Origin: Martelella sp. AD-3
GTDB taxonomy: Bacteria > Pseudomonadota > Alphaproteobacteria > Rhizobiales > Rhizobiaceae
NCBI RefSeq assembly: GCF_001578105.1
Contig: NZ_CP014275.1
Coordinates: forward strand, 3,038,001 to 3,102,000
Direction of reading: 5' to 3'
DNA length: 64,000 nt
The notes below the pieces were generated by a model. That model did no database searches, was not told the origin of the DNA, and saw only the letters and a list, made by a program, of their open reading frames with translations. Below are positions 8,191 to 17,891 of this stretch, in pieces (position 1 is the stretch's first letter; every line of letters begins with the position of its first letter). The position numbers and the translations under genes are program-made.

Positions 8191-9309
8191 TCACCTGTCG
8201 AAGACCGCCCGCCAGACATCGAAGGGAAATGCGCCGTCGCACCCCTCGGGCGCGGTATTGGTCATGGCGACGGCAACCGTGCCGGTTTCGGGGTCGAAAC
8301 ACCAGCGGTTGCCGTAAACCCCGCCCCAGGAGACCGCGCCGTCCGGCAGGGGCGAATTGTCGAGCGCGGCATCTTCCGTGACGGCGCCGAGAAAGCCGAA
8401 CTTCACGCCCGGACGGACATTGAGATCGCCGATCTGGTTGCGGATCGCGGCCTGAACGGTCTCCGGCTTCAGCACGCCGTCGCCGCCCTTGCGAACCATC
8501 TCGAGAAGCCGGATCACGTCGCCGGCGGTTCCCGCCATGCCGCCGCCGCCGCCCTGGAAGGCGTGGGGGTTGAATATCCGCGCCGGCGAGAAGGTGTAGA
8601 TCCGGTCGGGCGCAAAGGCAACGCGTTGCGGCTCGCCCATGGGCTGGGGAACGGGGTCGGCATTGAAATAGGGAACGGCAACGCGATCGCGGTCCGTCAC
8701 GCAGAAGGTGGTGTCGGAAATGCCGAGCGGCCGCAGAACATACCGGTTCAGCGCTTCCTCGACCGAGCTGCCCTCCGCCTGCGCAAGCACGGCGCCGAGA
8801 ATGTCGATCGCGATCGAGTACTCCCAGGCGGTTCCGGGCTTGTAGGCCAGCGGAACGGTGTTGTGGCGGGAGAAATTGTCCTCGAGCGTCAGCTCGGTGT
8901 TCTCGATGCCGACCGTGATGGAATCATGAACCGAAAGAATGCCGGCGCCGGGACGATAGGTGAGACCGGCCGTATGTGTCAGAAGCTGACGTATGGTGAT
9001 CTCGGCCTGCCGGCCGTCGGGGCCCGGGGGGTGGAACCACGGCAGGCGGTCGCTGACATGATCGTCGAGCGAGATCTTTCCGGCATCGGCCATCGCCAGC
9101 GCCGCGGCGGCAACGAAGGGCTTGGTGACGGAAGCGTAGCGGAAAATCGTGTCGAGGGACACGGGCTTCCCCGCCTCCCGGTCGGCAAAGCCTGCGGCGC
9201 GTTCATAAACCGGCGCGCCGTTCTGCCAGACCATGATCACGGTTCCGACGATGCGCGCCTCATCGATCGCGCGGTCAATGGCCGCGTCAACGCGGTGCGA
9301 AAGTTCCAT
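8191..9309 (-). CDS. serine hydrolase, class C beta-lactamase/esterase fold
   Basis: A 372-residue member of the beta-lactamase-related (EstB/DD-peptidase) family. The nucleophile motif SVTK lies at residues 60-63 and the second motif is YSI (164-166), with the usual third residue Asn replaced. A WGGVYGNRW segment near the C-terminus stands where the KTG-like box is expected. There is no signal peptide, so it is probably a cytosolic esterase/hydrolase rather than a drug-resistance beta-lactamase. Its start lies just past the hairpin that ends hemA transcription. Confidence 0.85.
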   Translation of the reverse strand: MELSHRVDAAIDRAIDEARIVGTVIMVWQNGAPVYERAAGFADREAGKPVSLDTIFRYASVTKPFVAAAALAMADAGKISLDDHVSDRLPWFHPPGPDGRQAEITIRQLLTHTAGLTYRPGAGILSVHDSITVGIENTELTLEDNFSRHNTVPLAYKPGTAWEYSIAIDILGAVLAQAEGSSVEEALNRYVLRPLGISDTTFCVTDRDRVAVPYFNADPVPQPMGEPQRVAFAPDRIYTFSPARIFNPHAFQGGGGGMAGTAGDVIRLLEMVRKGGDGVLKPETVQAAIRNQIGDLNVRPGVKFGFLGAVTEDAALDNSPLPDGAVSWGGVYGNRWCFDPETGTVAVAMTNTAPEGCDGAFPFDVWRAVFDR

Positions 9310-9319
9310 GAAAAGCCCT

Positions 9320-9353
9320 CCGGACCATAAACAGCATTGCCTGTTTGATCCGG
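9320..9353 (-). terminator. hairpin downstream of hemA
   Basis: On the minus strand CCGGATCAAACAG pairs with CTGTTTATGGTCCGG around GCAATG: a perfect 6-bp inner stem plus a CCGG clamp with a small bulge, followed by GGGCTTTTC. It lies about 40 bp past the hemA stop and just before the next gene's ATG, so it may act as an incomplete terminator. The trailing T run is short. Confidence 0.5.
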
Positions 9354-9392
9354 AAAGCCGCGGCCCGAGTCAAGTGAAATCCCGATGACGCC

Positions 9393-10607
9393 TCAGGCGA
9401 CCGCGCGCGCCAGCGCACATTGCGACCAGAGCGAATGCAGCGCCGCCACCAGATGGTCCATGTCCCGATCGGTATGCAGCGGCGTCGGCGTGAAGCGCAG
9501 GCGCTCGGTCTTGCGCGGCACCGTCGGATAGTTGATCGGCTGGACATAGATGCCGAAATCATCGAGCAGAATATCGGAGATCCACTTGCACTTCGAGGCG
9601 TCACCCACCATCACCGGCACGATATGGCTGTCATTGTCCATGTGCGGGATGCCCTGCGCATCGAGCTTGCGACGGAGCGTGGCGACGCGTTCGCGGTGAC
9701 GTTCGCGCTCGATCTGGCTCACCTTCAGGTGGCGGATGGAGGCGACCGCGCCCGCAGCCAGCGACGGCGGCAGCGCCGTGGTGAAGATGAAGCCGGAGGC
9801 AAAGGAGCGGACGAAATCGACCACGGCCTGAGATCCGGCGATATAGCCGCCCATGACGCCGAATGCCTTGCCGAGCGTGCCCTCGATGATCGTCAGGCGG
9901 TCCATCAGGCCCTCGCGCTCGGCAACGCCGCCGCCGCGCGGACCGTACATGCCGACGGCGTGAACCTCGTCCAGATAGGTCATCGCGCCGAATTTTTCGG
10001 CGAGATCGCAGATTTCCCTGATCGGCGCGATGTCGCCGTCCATCGAGTAGACCGATTCGAAGGCGATCAGCTTCGGCGCGTCCGGATCGGCCGCCTTCAG
10101 CTTGGCCTCCAGATCGTTGAGGTCGTTGTGCTTGAAGATGACGCGAGCGCTCTTGCCGTGACGGATGCCCTCGATCATCGAGGCGTGGTTGAGCGCGTCC
10201 GAGAAGATGATCAGGCCGGGGATCTTCTGGCCGAGCGTGCCGAGCGTCGCCCAGTTGGACACATAGCCGGAGGTGAAGATCAGCGCCGCTTCCTTGCCAT
10301 GCAGGTCCGCGAGTTCTTCCTCGAGCTTGACGTGGTAATAGTTGGTGCCGGAAATATTGCGGGTGCCGCCGGCCCCTGCCCCGCAAGCCTCGATCGCCTC
10401 CTGCATGGCGGCGATCACGGTGGGACACTGGCCCATGCCGAGATAATCATTCGAACACCAGACCGTGACCGGCGAAGCCGCGCCGTCCTTGAAGCGGGAC
10501 GCACGGGGGAATTCACCGCGATGCCGTTTCAGTTCCGCGAAGACGCGGTAACGGCCTTCTTCATGCAGTCCCGCAAGTTCGCTTTTGAAAAATGCTTCGA
10601 AATCCAT
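9393..10607 (-). CDS. hemA: 5-aminolevulinate synthase
   Basis: A 404-residue PLP enzyme condensing glycine and succinyl-CoA to 5-aminolevulinate (C4/Shemin pathway), the first step of haem synthesis in alphaproteobacteria. Seen: [12 protein letters not shown], the glycine-rich [32 protein letters not shown], and the PLP lysine K247 in [10 protein letters not shown]. Length matches rhizobial and Rhodobacter HemA. A perfect FNR/FixK-type box at 10770-10783 lies 163 bp upstream, consistent with the oxygen-responsive hemA control known in Rhodobacter and Bradyrhizobium. Confidence 0.97.
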   Translation of the reverse strand: MDFEAFFKSELAGLHEEGRYRVFAELKRHRGEFPRASRFKDGAASPVTVWCSNDYLGMGQCPTVIAAMQEAIEACGAGAGGTRNISGTNYYHVKLEEELADLHGKEAALIFTSGYVSNWATLGTLGQKIPGLIIFSDALNHASMIEGIRHGKSARVIFKHNDLNDLEAKLKAADPDAPKLIAFESVYSMDGDIAPIREICDLAEKFGAMTYLDEVHAVGMYGPRGGGVAEREGLMDRLTIIEGTLGKAFGVMGGYIAGSQAVVDFVRSFASGFIFTTALPPSLAAGAVASIRHLKVSQIERERHRERVATLRRKLDAQGIPHMDNDSHIVPVMVGDASKCKWISDILLDDFGIYVQPINYPTVPRKTERLRFTPTPLHTDRDMDHLVAALHSLWSQCALARAVA

Positions 10608-10769
10608 CGTTCAGGTGCTCCACCGCCAAGCCGTTTGTTTTCCGCAAGGATTTGACGAAGTTTGCGCAACGTCAAGCCGCAAAGCCCCGGAATTGACCCG
10701 GGTGCGGCAATAGGCCCTTCGTTTGAATTATTCCAAACTGCTTCTACACGCAACCGTTCGGGGCAAATC

Positions 10770-10783
10770 TTGATCAAGGTCAA
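10770..10783. promoter_or_regulatory. FNR/FixK-type box upstream of hemA
   Basis: TTGAT-CAAG-GTCAA fits the FNR/FixK consensus TTGAY-N4-RTCAA with no mismatch. If it acts as a class II site centred near -41.5, transcription of hemA would start near 10735; the minus strand there has TGTAGAAG as a possible extended -10. The site is also 258 bp upstream of the divergent lipoprotein gene. The rest of the 433-bp gap (10608-11040) holds no convincing gene. Confidence 0.7.
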
Positions 10784-11040
10784 GTGATCGACATTATCCG
10801 GCAGGCTTCTGACATTCGCTCCGGCGGCGGGAACAAATCCCTGCACCGACACATTAATCCGCTACCCCGGAAATATCCGGCCGCGGCGGAAAGGCGCTTT
10901 TTTGCTTCCCGCATCGGCGCTATTCGGATATGTATTTTCAGAAGCGGCCGGTCGAACGGTCGCGACAAGGAGAGCGGCGGCGGGCACGGCACCCCGGGGA
11001 GCGTCCGGTCGTAGCGCGACCAAATGGTGATGAGGGAATC

Positions 11041-11313
11041 ATGAACAAAGTAATCGCAGGACTTCTGATCAGTGTGTTTTCGGTTGCGGCCACGGCCTGC
11101 ACCCCCACGCAGGAAGGCGCGGCCATCGGCGCCGGCAGCGGCGCGCTGATCGGCACGGCCATTGACGGCGGCGGCCTCGGCGGCGCGCTTCTCGGCGGCG
11201 CCATCGGCGCGGGCGCGGGCGCGCTCGTCGGTCGTGCTGTCGAAAACCAGCCGGGCAAATGCTACTACCGTGACCGCTATGGCCGCGAATATGTGGACGA
11301 CTGCCCGCGGTAA
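11041..11313 (+). CDS. small glycine-zipper outer-membrane lipoprotein
   Basis: A 90-residue protein. The N-terminus MNKVIAGLLISVFSVAATAC is a lipoprotein signal with the lipid-modified Cys at 20. Then comes a Gly/Ala-rich stretch of small-xxx-small repeats (GAAIGAGSGALIGTAI...GGAIGAGAGALVG), the two-transmembrane glycine zipper of the 17-kDa/SlyB-like family, and a polar tail CYYRDRYGREYVDDCPR. Such proteins sit in the outer membrane or its periplasmic face; function is largely unknown. The frame is open upstream to 10930 but lacks a signal there; the ATG at 11041 follows GATGAGGG. A strong hairpin follows the stop. Confidence 0.82.
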   Translation: MNKVIAGLLISVFSVAATACTPTQEGAAIGAGSGALIGTAIDGGGLGGALLGGAIGAGAGALVGRAVENQPGKCYYRDRYGREYVDDCPR

Positions 11314-11325
11314 GGCACCATGCGC

Positions 11326-11362
11326 GTGACCGTCTGCGACTGCGGAGACGGTCACCGCTTTC
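11326..11362 (+). terminator. rho-independent-type terminator after the glycine-zipper lipoprotein
   Basis: GTGACCGTCT (11326-11335) and AGACGGTCAC (11346-11355) form a perfect 10-bp stem around a 10-base loop, followed by CGCTTTCTTG. The T run is interrupted, but stem strength and position (12 bp after the stop) fit a terminator. Confidence 0.65.
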
Positions 11363-11553
11363 TTGTGAGCCGTGCCCGAAGGCAGCGGCAATGCGGCTTA
11401 TCCCGATATCCGGCCGACAATCGCGCTTCCGAAAGGTTCGGTTAACGCTGTTGCCGGCTTTTGGATTTTGACGGGATGCACGGCCTGCTCCCGTGCTACC
11501 ATGCTGACGCGTAAAATCATTCAGCGGATCAGCGGCATCGTATAGAGTACACC

Positions 11554-13482
11554 ATGATCACCCGTCCCAACCGGCGAAATTCCGGCACCCGCGCCTCTCT
11601 GAAGGCCGGGCTCTTGCTGTCCGCGGCAATGCTCGCCGTGGCGCTGTCGGGCGTCGGCGAGGCGCGCGCCTTTTCCCTTTTTGGCGTTCACCTTTGGGGC
11701 GAGCGCGAGGAAGAGATCGATAACGTTCAGGATCCGGTGCGCTATCATGTGACCTTCTCCGTCACCGGCGGCGATGACGGGCTGGAGCGCTTCCTGCGCA
11801 ACCGCTCGGAGCTCGTCAATGGAGAGAACCAGCCGGTCGACGGCGATCTCGGTCTTCTCGTCAAGGCGCGGGACGATCTGCAGATCCTCGTCGGTTCGCT
11901 GTTCGAGCGGGCCTATTACGGCGGGCTGGTGAACATCAGCATCGAGGGCCAGAACATCGAGGACATTGTCGGCCTGCCGAATTTCGACCGCGTCAACCCG
12001 GTGCCCGTCACGGTGAACATCGAGGCGGGACCGCGCTTCACCTTCGCCAACATCGACATCAAGGATGCGCCGCCGGATTTCGATCCCGCAAAGCTCGGCC
12101 TCGTCATCGGAACGCCGGCCTATTCGACGACCATTCTGTCGGCGGCGCAGGACATCGTCTCAAAACTCAAGGATGACGGTCACCCCTTCGCCAGGATCAC
12201 CAAGCGCGAGGTCATCGCCAACCATGAGAACGCGACCATCAACGTTTTGATCGACGCCGAGGCCGGACCGAAAGCCGATCTCGGGCCGATCGCGATCAAG
12301 GGGGCGGATGCGGTGGACCCCGAGTTCATCCGCACCTATTCGCGGCTCAAGGCCGGCGAACCCTATTCGCCGCAGGAACTCACCGATGCGGCGAACCGGT
12401 TGCGCACCCTGAAAACCTTCGATTCCGTCGTCATCAACACCGGAGATACGCTTGACGAAAACGGCCAGTTGCCGACGACCATAACCGTCAAGGACGGCAA
12501 GTTCCGCTATTTCGGCTTCGGCGCGACGGTCTCCTCGATCGACGGCCTGGGACTTGAAGGCTACTGGGGCCACCGCAACCTTTTCGGCCATGCGGAAGGG
12601 CTGAGGCTGGAGGCCGGCGTCTCGCGGATCGGCGTGACAGACACGCTCGATTCGCTCGATTATGCCGGCGGCATAACCTTTACCAGGCCCGGTCTGTTCC
12701 ACCCGTCCGGCATGTTCACCGCAAGCCTTGCCGCCGGCACGGAAAACCCCGATCCCTACAACGCCAAGACGGTGGCGGGGTCCGTCACCTACAGTTACGA
12801 GCAGAACGATTACAACACGATCACGCTCGGCTCAACCACCGAATACTCCCATATCGAGGATGCCTTCGGCACCGAGGATTACCTCACCTTCTCGCTGCCG
12901 GTGGGTTTCGACCGCGACACCCGCAATGACGCGCTCAACCCGACAGAGGGGATCTATCTGGTCACCACCGCCGAGCCGGCCTATGATTTTCTCAACGGCA
13001 CGGTCTATTCCTCCTTCGACGCCGTCGGATCGACCTATTTTTCCGCCGGCGAGGATGACCGCTTCACGCTTGCCGCCCGGCTCGGCGCGGGTACGATCGT
13101 CGGCGGCGACAGCCTTGAAGACATCCCCGCCAACCAGCGCTTTTACGCAGGCGGCGGCGGCAGCGTGCGCGGCTATGCCTACAAGTCGATCTCGCCGCGC
13201 AATGCCAATGGCGATGAGACCGGAGGACGTTCCTATGTCGAGGCAACGCTCGAGGCGCGAATCGGCATTACCGAAAACATCCAGGTCGTGCCTTTCATCG
13301 ATGCCGCGGATGTTTCCGCCGACAATTTCCCCGATTTCAGCGACATCCGCGCCGGGGCCGGCGTCGGCGTGCGTTACCTGACCGGCTTCGGTCCGATCCG
13401 CCTCGACGTCGCCCTGCCGCTTGACCGCTACCCTGGCGGCGACAGATTCGGCATCTATGCGGGGATCGGCCAGAGCTTCTGA
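11554..13482 (+). CDS. tamA: TamA-like outer-membrane assembly protein (Omp85 family)
   Basis: A 642-residue protein. The first ~40 residues are a Sec signal (hydrophobic LLLSAAMLAVALSG, cleavage near ARA). The next ~270 residues hold the POTRA-type repeats (for example FTFANIDIKDAPP, ADLGPIAIKGADAV). The rest is a 16-strand-type beta-barrel with the Omp85 signatures RFYAGGGGSVRGYAYKS and GAGVGVRYLTGFGPIRLDVA, ending in the outer-membrane Phe (GIGQSF). TamA works with TamB to insert some outer-membrane proteins and move phospholipid. The tamB gene follows after 105 bp on the same strand, the standard pairing. Confidence 0.93.
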   Translation: MITRPNRRNSGTRASLKAGLLLSAAMLAVALSGVGEARAFSLFGVHLWGEREEEIDNVQDPVRYHVTFSVTGGDDGLERFLRNRSELVNGENQPVDGDLGLLVKARDDLQILVGSLFERAYYGGLVNISIEGQNIEDIVGLPNFDRVNPVPVTVNIEAGPRFTFANIDIKDAPPDFDPAKLGLVIGTPAYSTTILSAAQDIVSKLKDDGHPFARITKREVIANHENATINVLIDAEAGPKADLGPIAIKGADAVDPEFIRTYSRLKAGEPYSPQELTDAANRLRTLKTFDSVVINTGDTLDENGQLPTTITVKDGKFRYFGFGATVSSIDGLGLEGYWGHRNLFGHAEGLRLEAGVSRIGVTDTLDSLDYAGGITFTRPGLFHPSGMFTASLAAGTENPDPYNAKTVAGSVTYSYEQNDYNTITLGSTTEYSHIEDAFGTEDYLTFSLPVGFDRDTRNDALNPTEGIYLVTTAEPAYDFLNGTVYSSFDAVGSTYFSAGEDDRFTLAARLGAGTIVGGDSLEDIPANQRFYAGGGGSVRGYAYKSISPRNANGDETGGRSYVEATLEARIGITENIQVVPFIDAADVSADNFPDFSDIRAGAGVGVRYLTGFGPIRLDVALPLDRYPGGDRFGIYAGIGQSF

Positions 13483-13587
13483 TCCGCCGTCTCGGATGCT
13501 GCACGCAAATGTGCAGGTCGGCGACGCTTTAGGCGCTGTATTCGTCCCCTTCCATCGCGTATAGACTGCCCCAGATTATGAATTGGC

Positions 13588-16500
13588 ATGAGCAAGGGAA
13601 ACCGCCAGACGATGAGAACAGTGACGGCAACGCTTCGATTTCTGACCAGGCTGGTCGCAGGCCTCATCGCCGGCGTGCTCCTGATCGCGCTTGCCGCCGT
13701 CATTCTGGTGGGCTTTACCGGTTTCGGCGCCAATTTCGCCGTCCAGCAGGTGACGAAGCGGATCGCCTCGCCCGATTTCGCCGTGCATGTGGGAAGGGTC
13801 AGCGCGCCGCTGACCGGCCATTTCACCGTCGAATCCGTTTCGGTTTCGGATATCAACGGGCCTTATGCGACAGTCGAGGATGTCGTACTCGACTGGTCGC
13901 CGCTCGCCCTTTTCAGCGGCCGGTTCAAGGCCGGGAACCTCTCCGCGCAGTCGGTGACGCTTGAGCGCCTGCCGGTCGCCTTCGACGCCGCGCCGAAGGA
14001 GAAGAGCCAGGGCGGCGGCTTCTCGTTGCCGATCGGGGTCGAGATCGACCGGTTCGACTTCCCTCAGATCGATATCGCCGCCCCCGTGCTCGGCGAGGAC
14101 TACCCGCTTTCGGCAGAAGGCAGCGTTGCCGCGCTTGCCGATACGATTTCGGCATCGCTCAACGCCAAACACCGGGCCCGCCCCGAAACCTATGTGCGTG
14201 CGGATCTTGCCTATGCGCCGGGTGAGAACCGTCTCGATATCGCCGCGGAGGTGAACGAGCCGGAAGGCGGCATCGTCGCGACGCTGATGCAACTGCCCGG
14301 CGCGCCGGCGCTCAATATCGCGGTTGACGGCGACGGCCCGCTTTCGGACTGGCAGGGAAAGGTGACGGCGGAACTTTCCGGCGCGGCGCTCGGCGAGATC
14401 GATATCCGCCACCAGCTCGACGATGCCGGCGAACGGACCGTCACGGTTTCCGGCAGCGGCCAGTTCGCGCCGCTCACGCCCGAGGCTTTCGCAAGCCTGG
14501 TCGAGGGCACGACCCGACTCGACCTCGCAGTCACGCTCTCCCCGTCCGGCCGGATCGCCATCTCGAAAGGCAATGTCACCACCGGCAGCTTCGCGCTTGT
14601 CGCCTCCGGCGCCTATGATCCGGAAGGCAATAACGACCTGAAGGCGACCCTGAACGGCACGGACGGACCGGTGCCCTTCTCCTGGCCGCTCGGCGAAGAT
14701 GCGCTCGACCTCGCCATCGAAAACGTCACGCTAGCTTTGACGGGCGCAGCCGACAGCGCCGATCTCGAGGCATCCGTGACGCTCGACCGGCTGACCATGC
14801 CGCAGGTGAGCGCCGGCGGCATTGCCCTTGTCGCCAGCGGAACGGGTCTTGATCTCAAGGACAGGAACGGCGCACTCGAGACCTCGCTGACGGTCGAGGA
14901 CATCTCGTTTGACAACGAGAACCTGAACCAGCTGGTCAAAGCGCCCATTTCGCTTTCCGCGCCCATCACGCTCTCCGGCTCCATGATCGAGATTACCTCT
15001 GCCGAACTCGAGAGCGGCAGTATCGGCGGCACGACCTCGATTTCCTACGATTTGGATGGCCGGAAAGCTTCGGGCGATGCGCGCCTGTTCGTTCTCGCCG
15101 ATGCCCTGCCCGCGCCAGCGTCGGAGATGATCAGCGGCATGACCCGGATCGAAACCGGCTTTTCGGCGGATCTTGCGACCGCCGACTATACGCTTTCAGA
15201 CATCAAGATCGAAAACAGCCTCGTCAGCGCAACGGGCAACGTCGCCCTTTCCGGCGATACGATCGACGCCACGGTGAAGGCGGCACTCTCCGAGCTTGGC
15301 ACGCTTGCCCCGCAAGTGGGCGGCGCGGCGGAGATTACCGCTTCGGCCAGCGGTCCCCTTTCCGCCCCGGAGGTCGAGGCGACGGTGAACGCCGATAACC
15401 TGGTTCTGTCCGGCGAGACGCTGAAGAATTTCTCGCTTTCGCTCAAGGGCAAGGCCGATCCGGCCTCCCCCTCCGGATCGGTTTCGGCAAAGGGAACCTA
15501 TGCCGATGCACCGCTTTCGCTCGCAGCCAACGTCAGTTCGACCAACGGACAGATCGAGATTTCCGGTATCGACGGCGCGGTCGGCGGCAACACGCTCTCC
15601 GGCGACCTGACGCTAAACGAAAGCTTCCTGCCGGCCGGCGGCATCAATTTCGATTTTCCCGACCTGAAGCTTCTCGCCGGGCTCGCCGGCCAGGAGGCTT
15701 CCGGCGACATTTCCGGCCGGATCGCGCTCGACAATGCAGAAAACAAGCTGGGCCTGTCGCTGAATGCCTCCGGCGACCGGCTTTCCGCCGCGACGGTCAC
15801 GGCGCGCGATATCGAGGCGGACATGACCGTCTCCGACCTTGCCGAACTGAAGGCGAACGGCAGGATCACCGTGGGATCGGTCTCGGCGAGCGGGCAGAAT
15901 ATCAGCGACATTTCCCTTTCGGCCCGCAATGAGGGCACGACGACCAGTTTTGACCTTTCCGCCCGCTATGACGGCCAGCCGGTGAACGCGGCGGCAAAGG
16001 TGACGCGCGCGGAGACGATGGAGATCGAGCTCACCAGGCTCGAAGGCTCGCCCATGTCGCTCGCGCTCAGTCTTGCCCAGCCGGCAAGGATTACGATTGC
16101 CGACGGCACGGCCAATATCGAAAACCTGCGCATCGGCATCGGCGGCGGCACGGTCAGCGCCCGCGGCAGCGTCGGCGATCGACTTGACCTCAGGGTCGAT
16201 ATCTCAGGCGTCAACGCCGCGATCGCCAACACTTTCGTGCCGAGCCTCGGCGCGCAAGGCACGATCTCCGGAACGGTGACGGCCAGCGGCTCGCTTGCGA
16301 GCCCGACGGCCAATTACGAGCTGTCGTGGAACAACGCCAATGTGGCGCAGAATGCCGCGATCGGCGGGCAGACCTTCACCATCACCACCTCCGGGCGCTA
16401 CGAGGGCAACCGCGTCACCACCGACACGACGCTGACCAACGCGCAGGGCCTTTCAGCCCGGGCGAATGGTTCTGTCGGGCTTACCGGCAGCATGCCGCTC

Positions 16501-17781
16501 GACATCGCCGTCAACGGTCGCCTGCCGCTCGCGCTCGTCTCGGTCGTCGCCGCCAATGCCGGCTACGCGGTTTCCGGCAATGCGGACGTCAACATGACCA
16601 TCGGCGGCAGCGTGCAGGCGCCGTCCTATTCCGGCGGCATCGACGTCAATATCGACAGCGTGACCGATCTGAGACGCAATCTGGCGATCAACAATATCCG
16701 CGGCCGCGTCACCGCCTCCGGCGACAGGCTGGTGGTCGAGGACATTACCGGACGGCTGGCCGCCGGCGGAACCGTCACCATCAGCGGCAGTATCGCGCTT
16801 TCCGGTGATTTCCAGTCTTCACTGAGGCTTGAGGCCGACAATGCCGTGATCAATGACGGCCGCCTTCTGACGACGACGGCCAATGGCGCGCTGACCCTCG
16901 AGGGGCCGCTTCTCGGCCAGCCGACGCTCTCCGGCCGGCTTGATCTCGGCAGAACCGCCATCGTTATCCCGGACCGGTTGCCGGCGTCGATCGCCGACAT
17001 CAACATCGTGCACGAAAACGCCTCGGCCGCCGTTTTAAGGCAGGCCAGCGAGCTTTCACCGCAGCAGGCGACCGATGCCCGCTCGGCCTTCAACCTCGAC
17101 ATCACCATCGCGGCGCCCAACGCTATCTTCGTCAGGGGGCGCGGCGTGGACGCCGAACTCGGAGGCACCGTCCGGGTCTCGGGCACCACGGCCGATCCGG
17201 TCATCACAGGCGGCTTCGACCTGATCCGCGGCCGCCTGTCGATCCTCAACCGGCGCTTCGATTTCGATCGCGGGCGGATCACCTTCGGCGGCGCGCTCGT
17301 TCCGCTCATCGATCTGCAGGCGCAGACGACGGCCGGCTCGACGGCGATCACCATTTCGCTCTCCGGCGTTGCAACCGATCCCCAGGTGAGCCTCAGTTCC
17401 ACGCCCGCTTTGCCCGATGACGAGATCCTCGCCCAGCTTCTGTTCAACCAGTCCTCGTCGAACCTGTCGGCGCTGCAGATTGCGCAGCTCGCCGATGCGG
17501 TGATCCAGTTGACCGGCGGCACCAACCAGTCGCTGTTCGGTTCGATCCGCGATGTCCTCGGCATCGACAATCTCGACGTGACGACCGACTCGACAGGCAA
17601 TACCGCCGTCAGCGTCGGCAAGTATCTCAACAGCAATACCTATGTCGAAGTCGAGCAGAGCCGCGATACCGGCACGCGGGCAAGCGTCAACATCGACATC
17701 GGCAGAAACTTCATCGTCAAGGGGTCCGCGGGATCGCGCGGCGAAGCGAGCGGCGGCATCTTCTACGAGAAGGAATACTAG
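13588..17781 (+). CDS. tamB: translocation and assembly module inner-membrane protein TamB
   Basis: A 1397-residue AsmA-like/bridge protein: a single N-terminal membrane anchor (about residues 20-45, LVAGLIAGVLLIALAAVIL), a very long beta-helical periplasmic body rich in Gly/Ser/Thr/Ala, and the conserved C-terminal DUF490/TamB domain (ITGGFDLIRGRLSILNRRFDF; DLQAQTTAG; LPDDEILAQLLFNQS). It spans the periplasm and partners TamA in outer-membrane protein and lipid transport. Start: ATG at 13588; a second ATG eight codons on (MRTVTATLRF) is equally possible. Confidence 0.93.
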   Translation: MSKGNRQTMRTVTATLRFLTRLVAGLIAGVLLIALAAVILVGFTGFGANFAVQQVTKRIASPDFAVHVGRVSAPLTGHFTVESVSVSDINGPYATVEDVVLDWSPLALFSGRFKAGNLSAQSVTLERLPVAFDAAPKEKSQGGGFSLPIGVEIDRFDFPQIDIAAPVLGEDYPLSAEGSVAALADTISASLNAKHRARPETYVRADLAYAPGENRLDIAAEVNEPEGGIVATLMQLPGAPALNIAVDGDGPLSDWQGKVTAELSGAALGEIDIRHQLDDAGERTVTVSGSGQFAPLTPEAFASLVEGTTRLDLAVTLSPSGRIAISKGNVTTGSFALVASGAYDPEGNNDLKATLNGTDGPVPFSWPLGEDALDLAIENVTLALTGAADSADLEASVTLDRLTMPQVSAGGIALVASGTGLDLKDRNGALETSLTVEDISFDNENLNQLVKAPISLSAPITLSGSMIEITSAELESGSIGGTTSISYDLDGRKASGDARLFVLADALPAPASEMISGMTRIETGFSADLATADYTLSDIKIENSLVSATGNVALSGDTIDATVKAALSELGTLAPQVGGAAEITASASGPLSAPEVEATVNADNLVLSGETLKNFSLSLKGKADPASPSGSVSAKGTYADAPLSLAANVSSTNGQIEISGIDGAVGGNTLSGDLTLNESFLPAGGINFDFPDLKLLAGLAGQEASGDISGRIALDNAENKLGLSLNASGDRLSAATVTARDIEADMTVSDLAELKANGRITVGSVSASGQNISDISLSARNEGTTTSFDLSARYDGQPVNAAAKVTRAETMEIELTRLEGSPMSLALSLAQPARITIADGTANIENLRIGIGGGTVSARGSVGDRLDLRVDISGVNAAIANTFVPSLGAQGTISGTVTASGSLASPTANYELSWNNANVAQNAAIGGQTFTITTSGRYEGNRVTTDTTLTNAQGLSARANGSVGLTGSMPLDIAVNGRLPLALVSVVAANAGYAVSGNADVNMTIGGSVQAPSYSGGIDVNIDSVTDLRRNLAINNIRGRVTASGDRLVVEDITGRLAAGGTVTISGSIALSGDFQSSLRLEADNAVINDGRLLTTTANGALTLEGPLLGQPTLSGRLDLGRTAIVIPDRLPASIADINIVHENASAAVLRQASELSPQQATDARSAFNLDITIAAPNAIFVRGRGVDAELGGTVRVSGTTADPVITGGFDLIRGRLSILNRRFDFDRGRITFGGALVPLIDLQAQTTAGSTAITISLSGVATDPQVSLSSTPALPDDEILAQLLFNQSSSNLSALQIAQLADAVIQLTGGTNQSLFGSIRDVLGIDNLDVTTDSTGNTAVSVGKYLNSNTYVEVEQSRDTGTRASVNIDIGRNFIVKGSAGSRGEASGGIFYEKEY

Positions 17782-17891
17782 CGCGTCTCCAACCGAGACA
17801 GTTGAAATGATGGCGATATCATGGCAATCGAAAGATGTGGCGGGCGCATCCTGATCCTCTCGATGCTGGGCCCACGAGAGGAGAACAGCGC

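Noticed and set aside
8191..9309. Beta-lactam resistance gene
   Set aside because: No signal peptide, the Tyr-Ser-Asn motif is altered and the KTG box is replaced; an esterase-like member is more likely.
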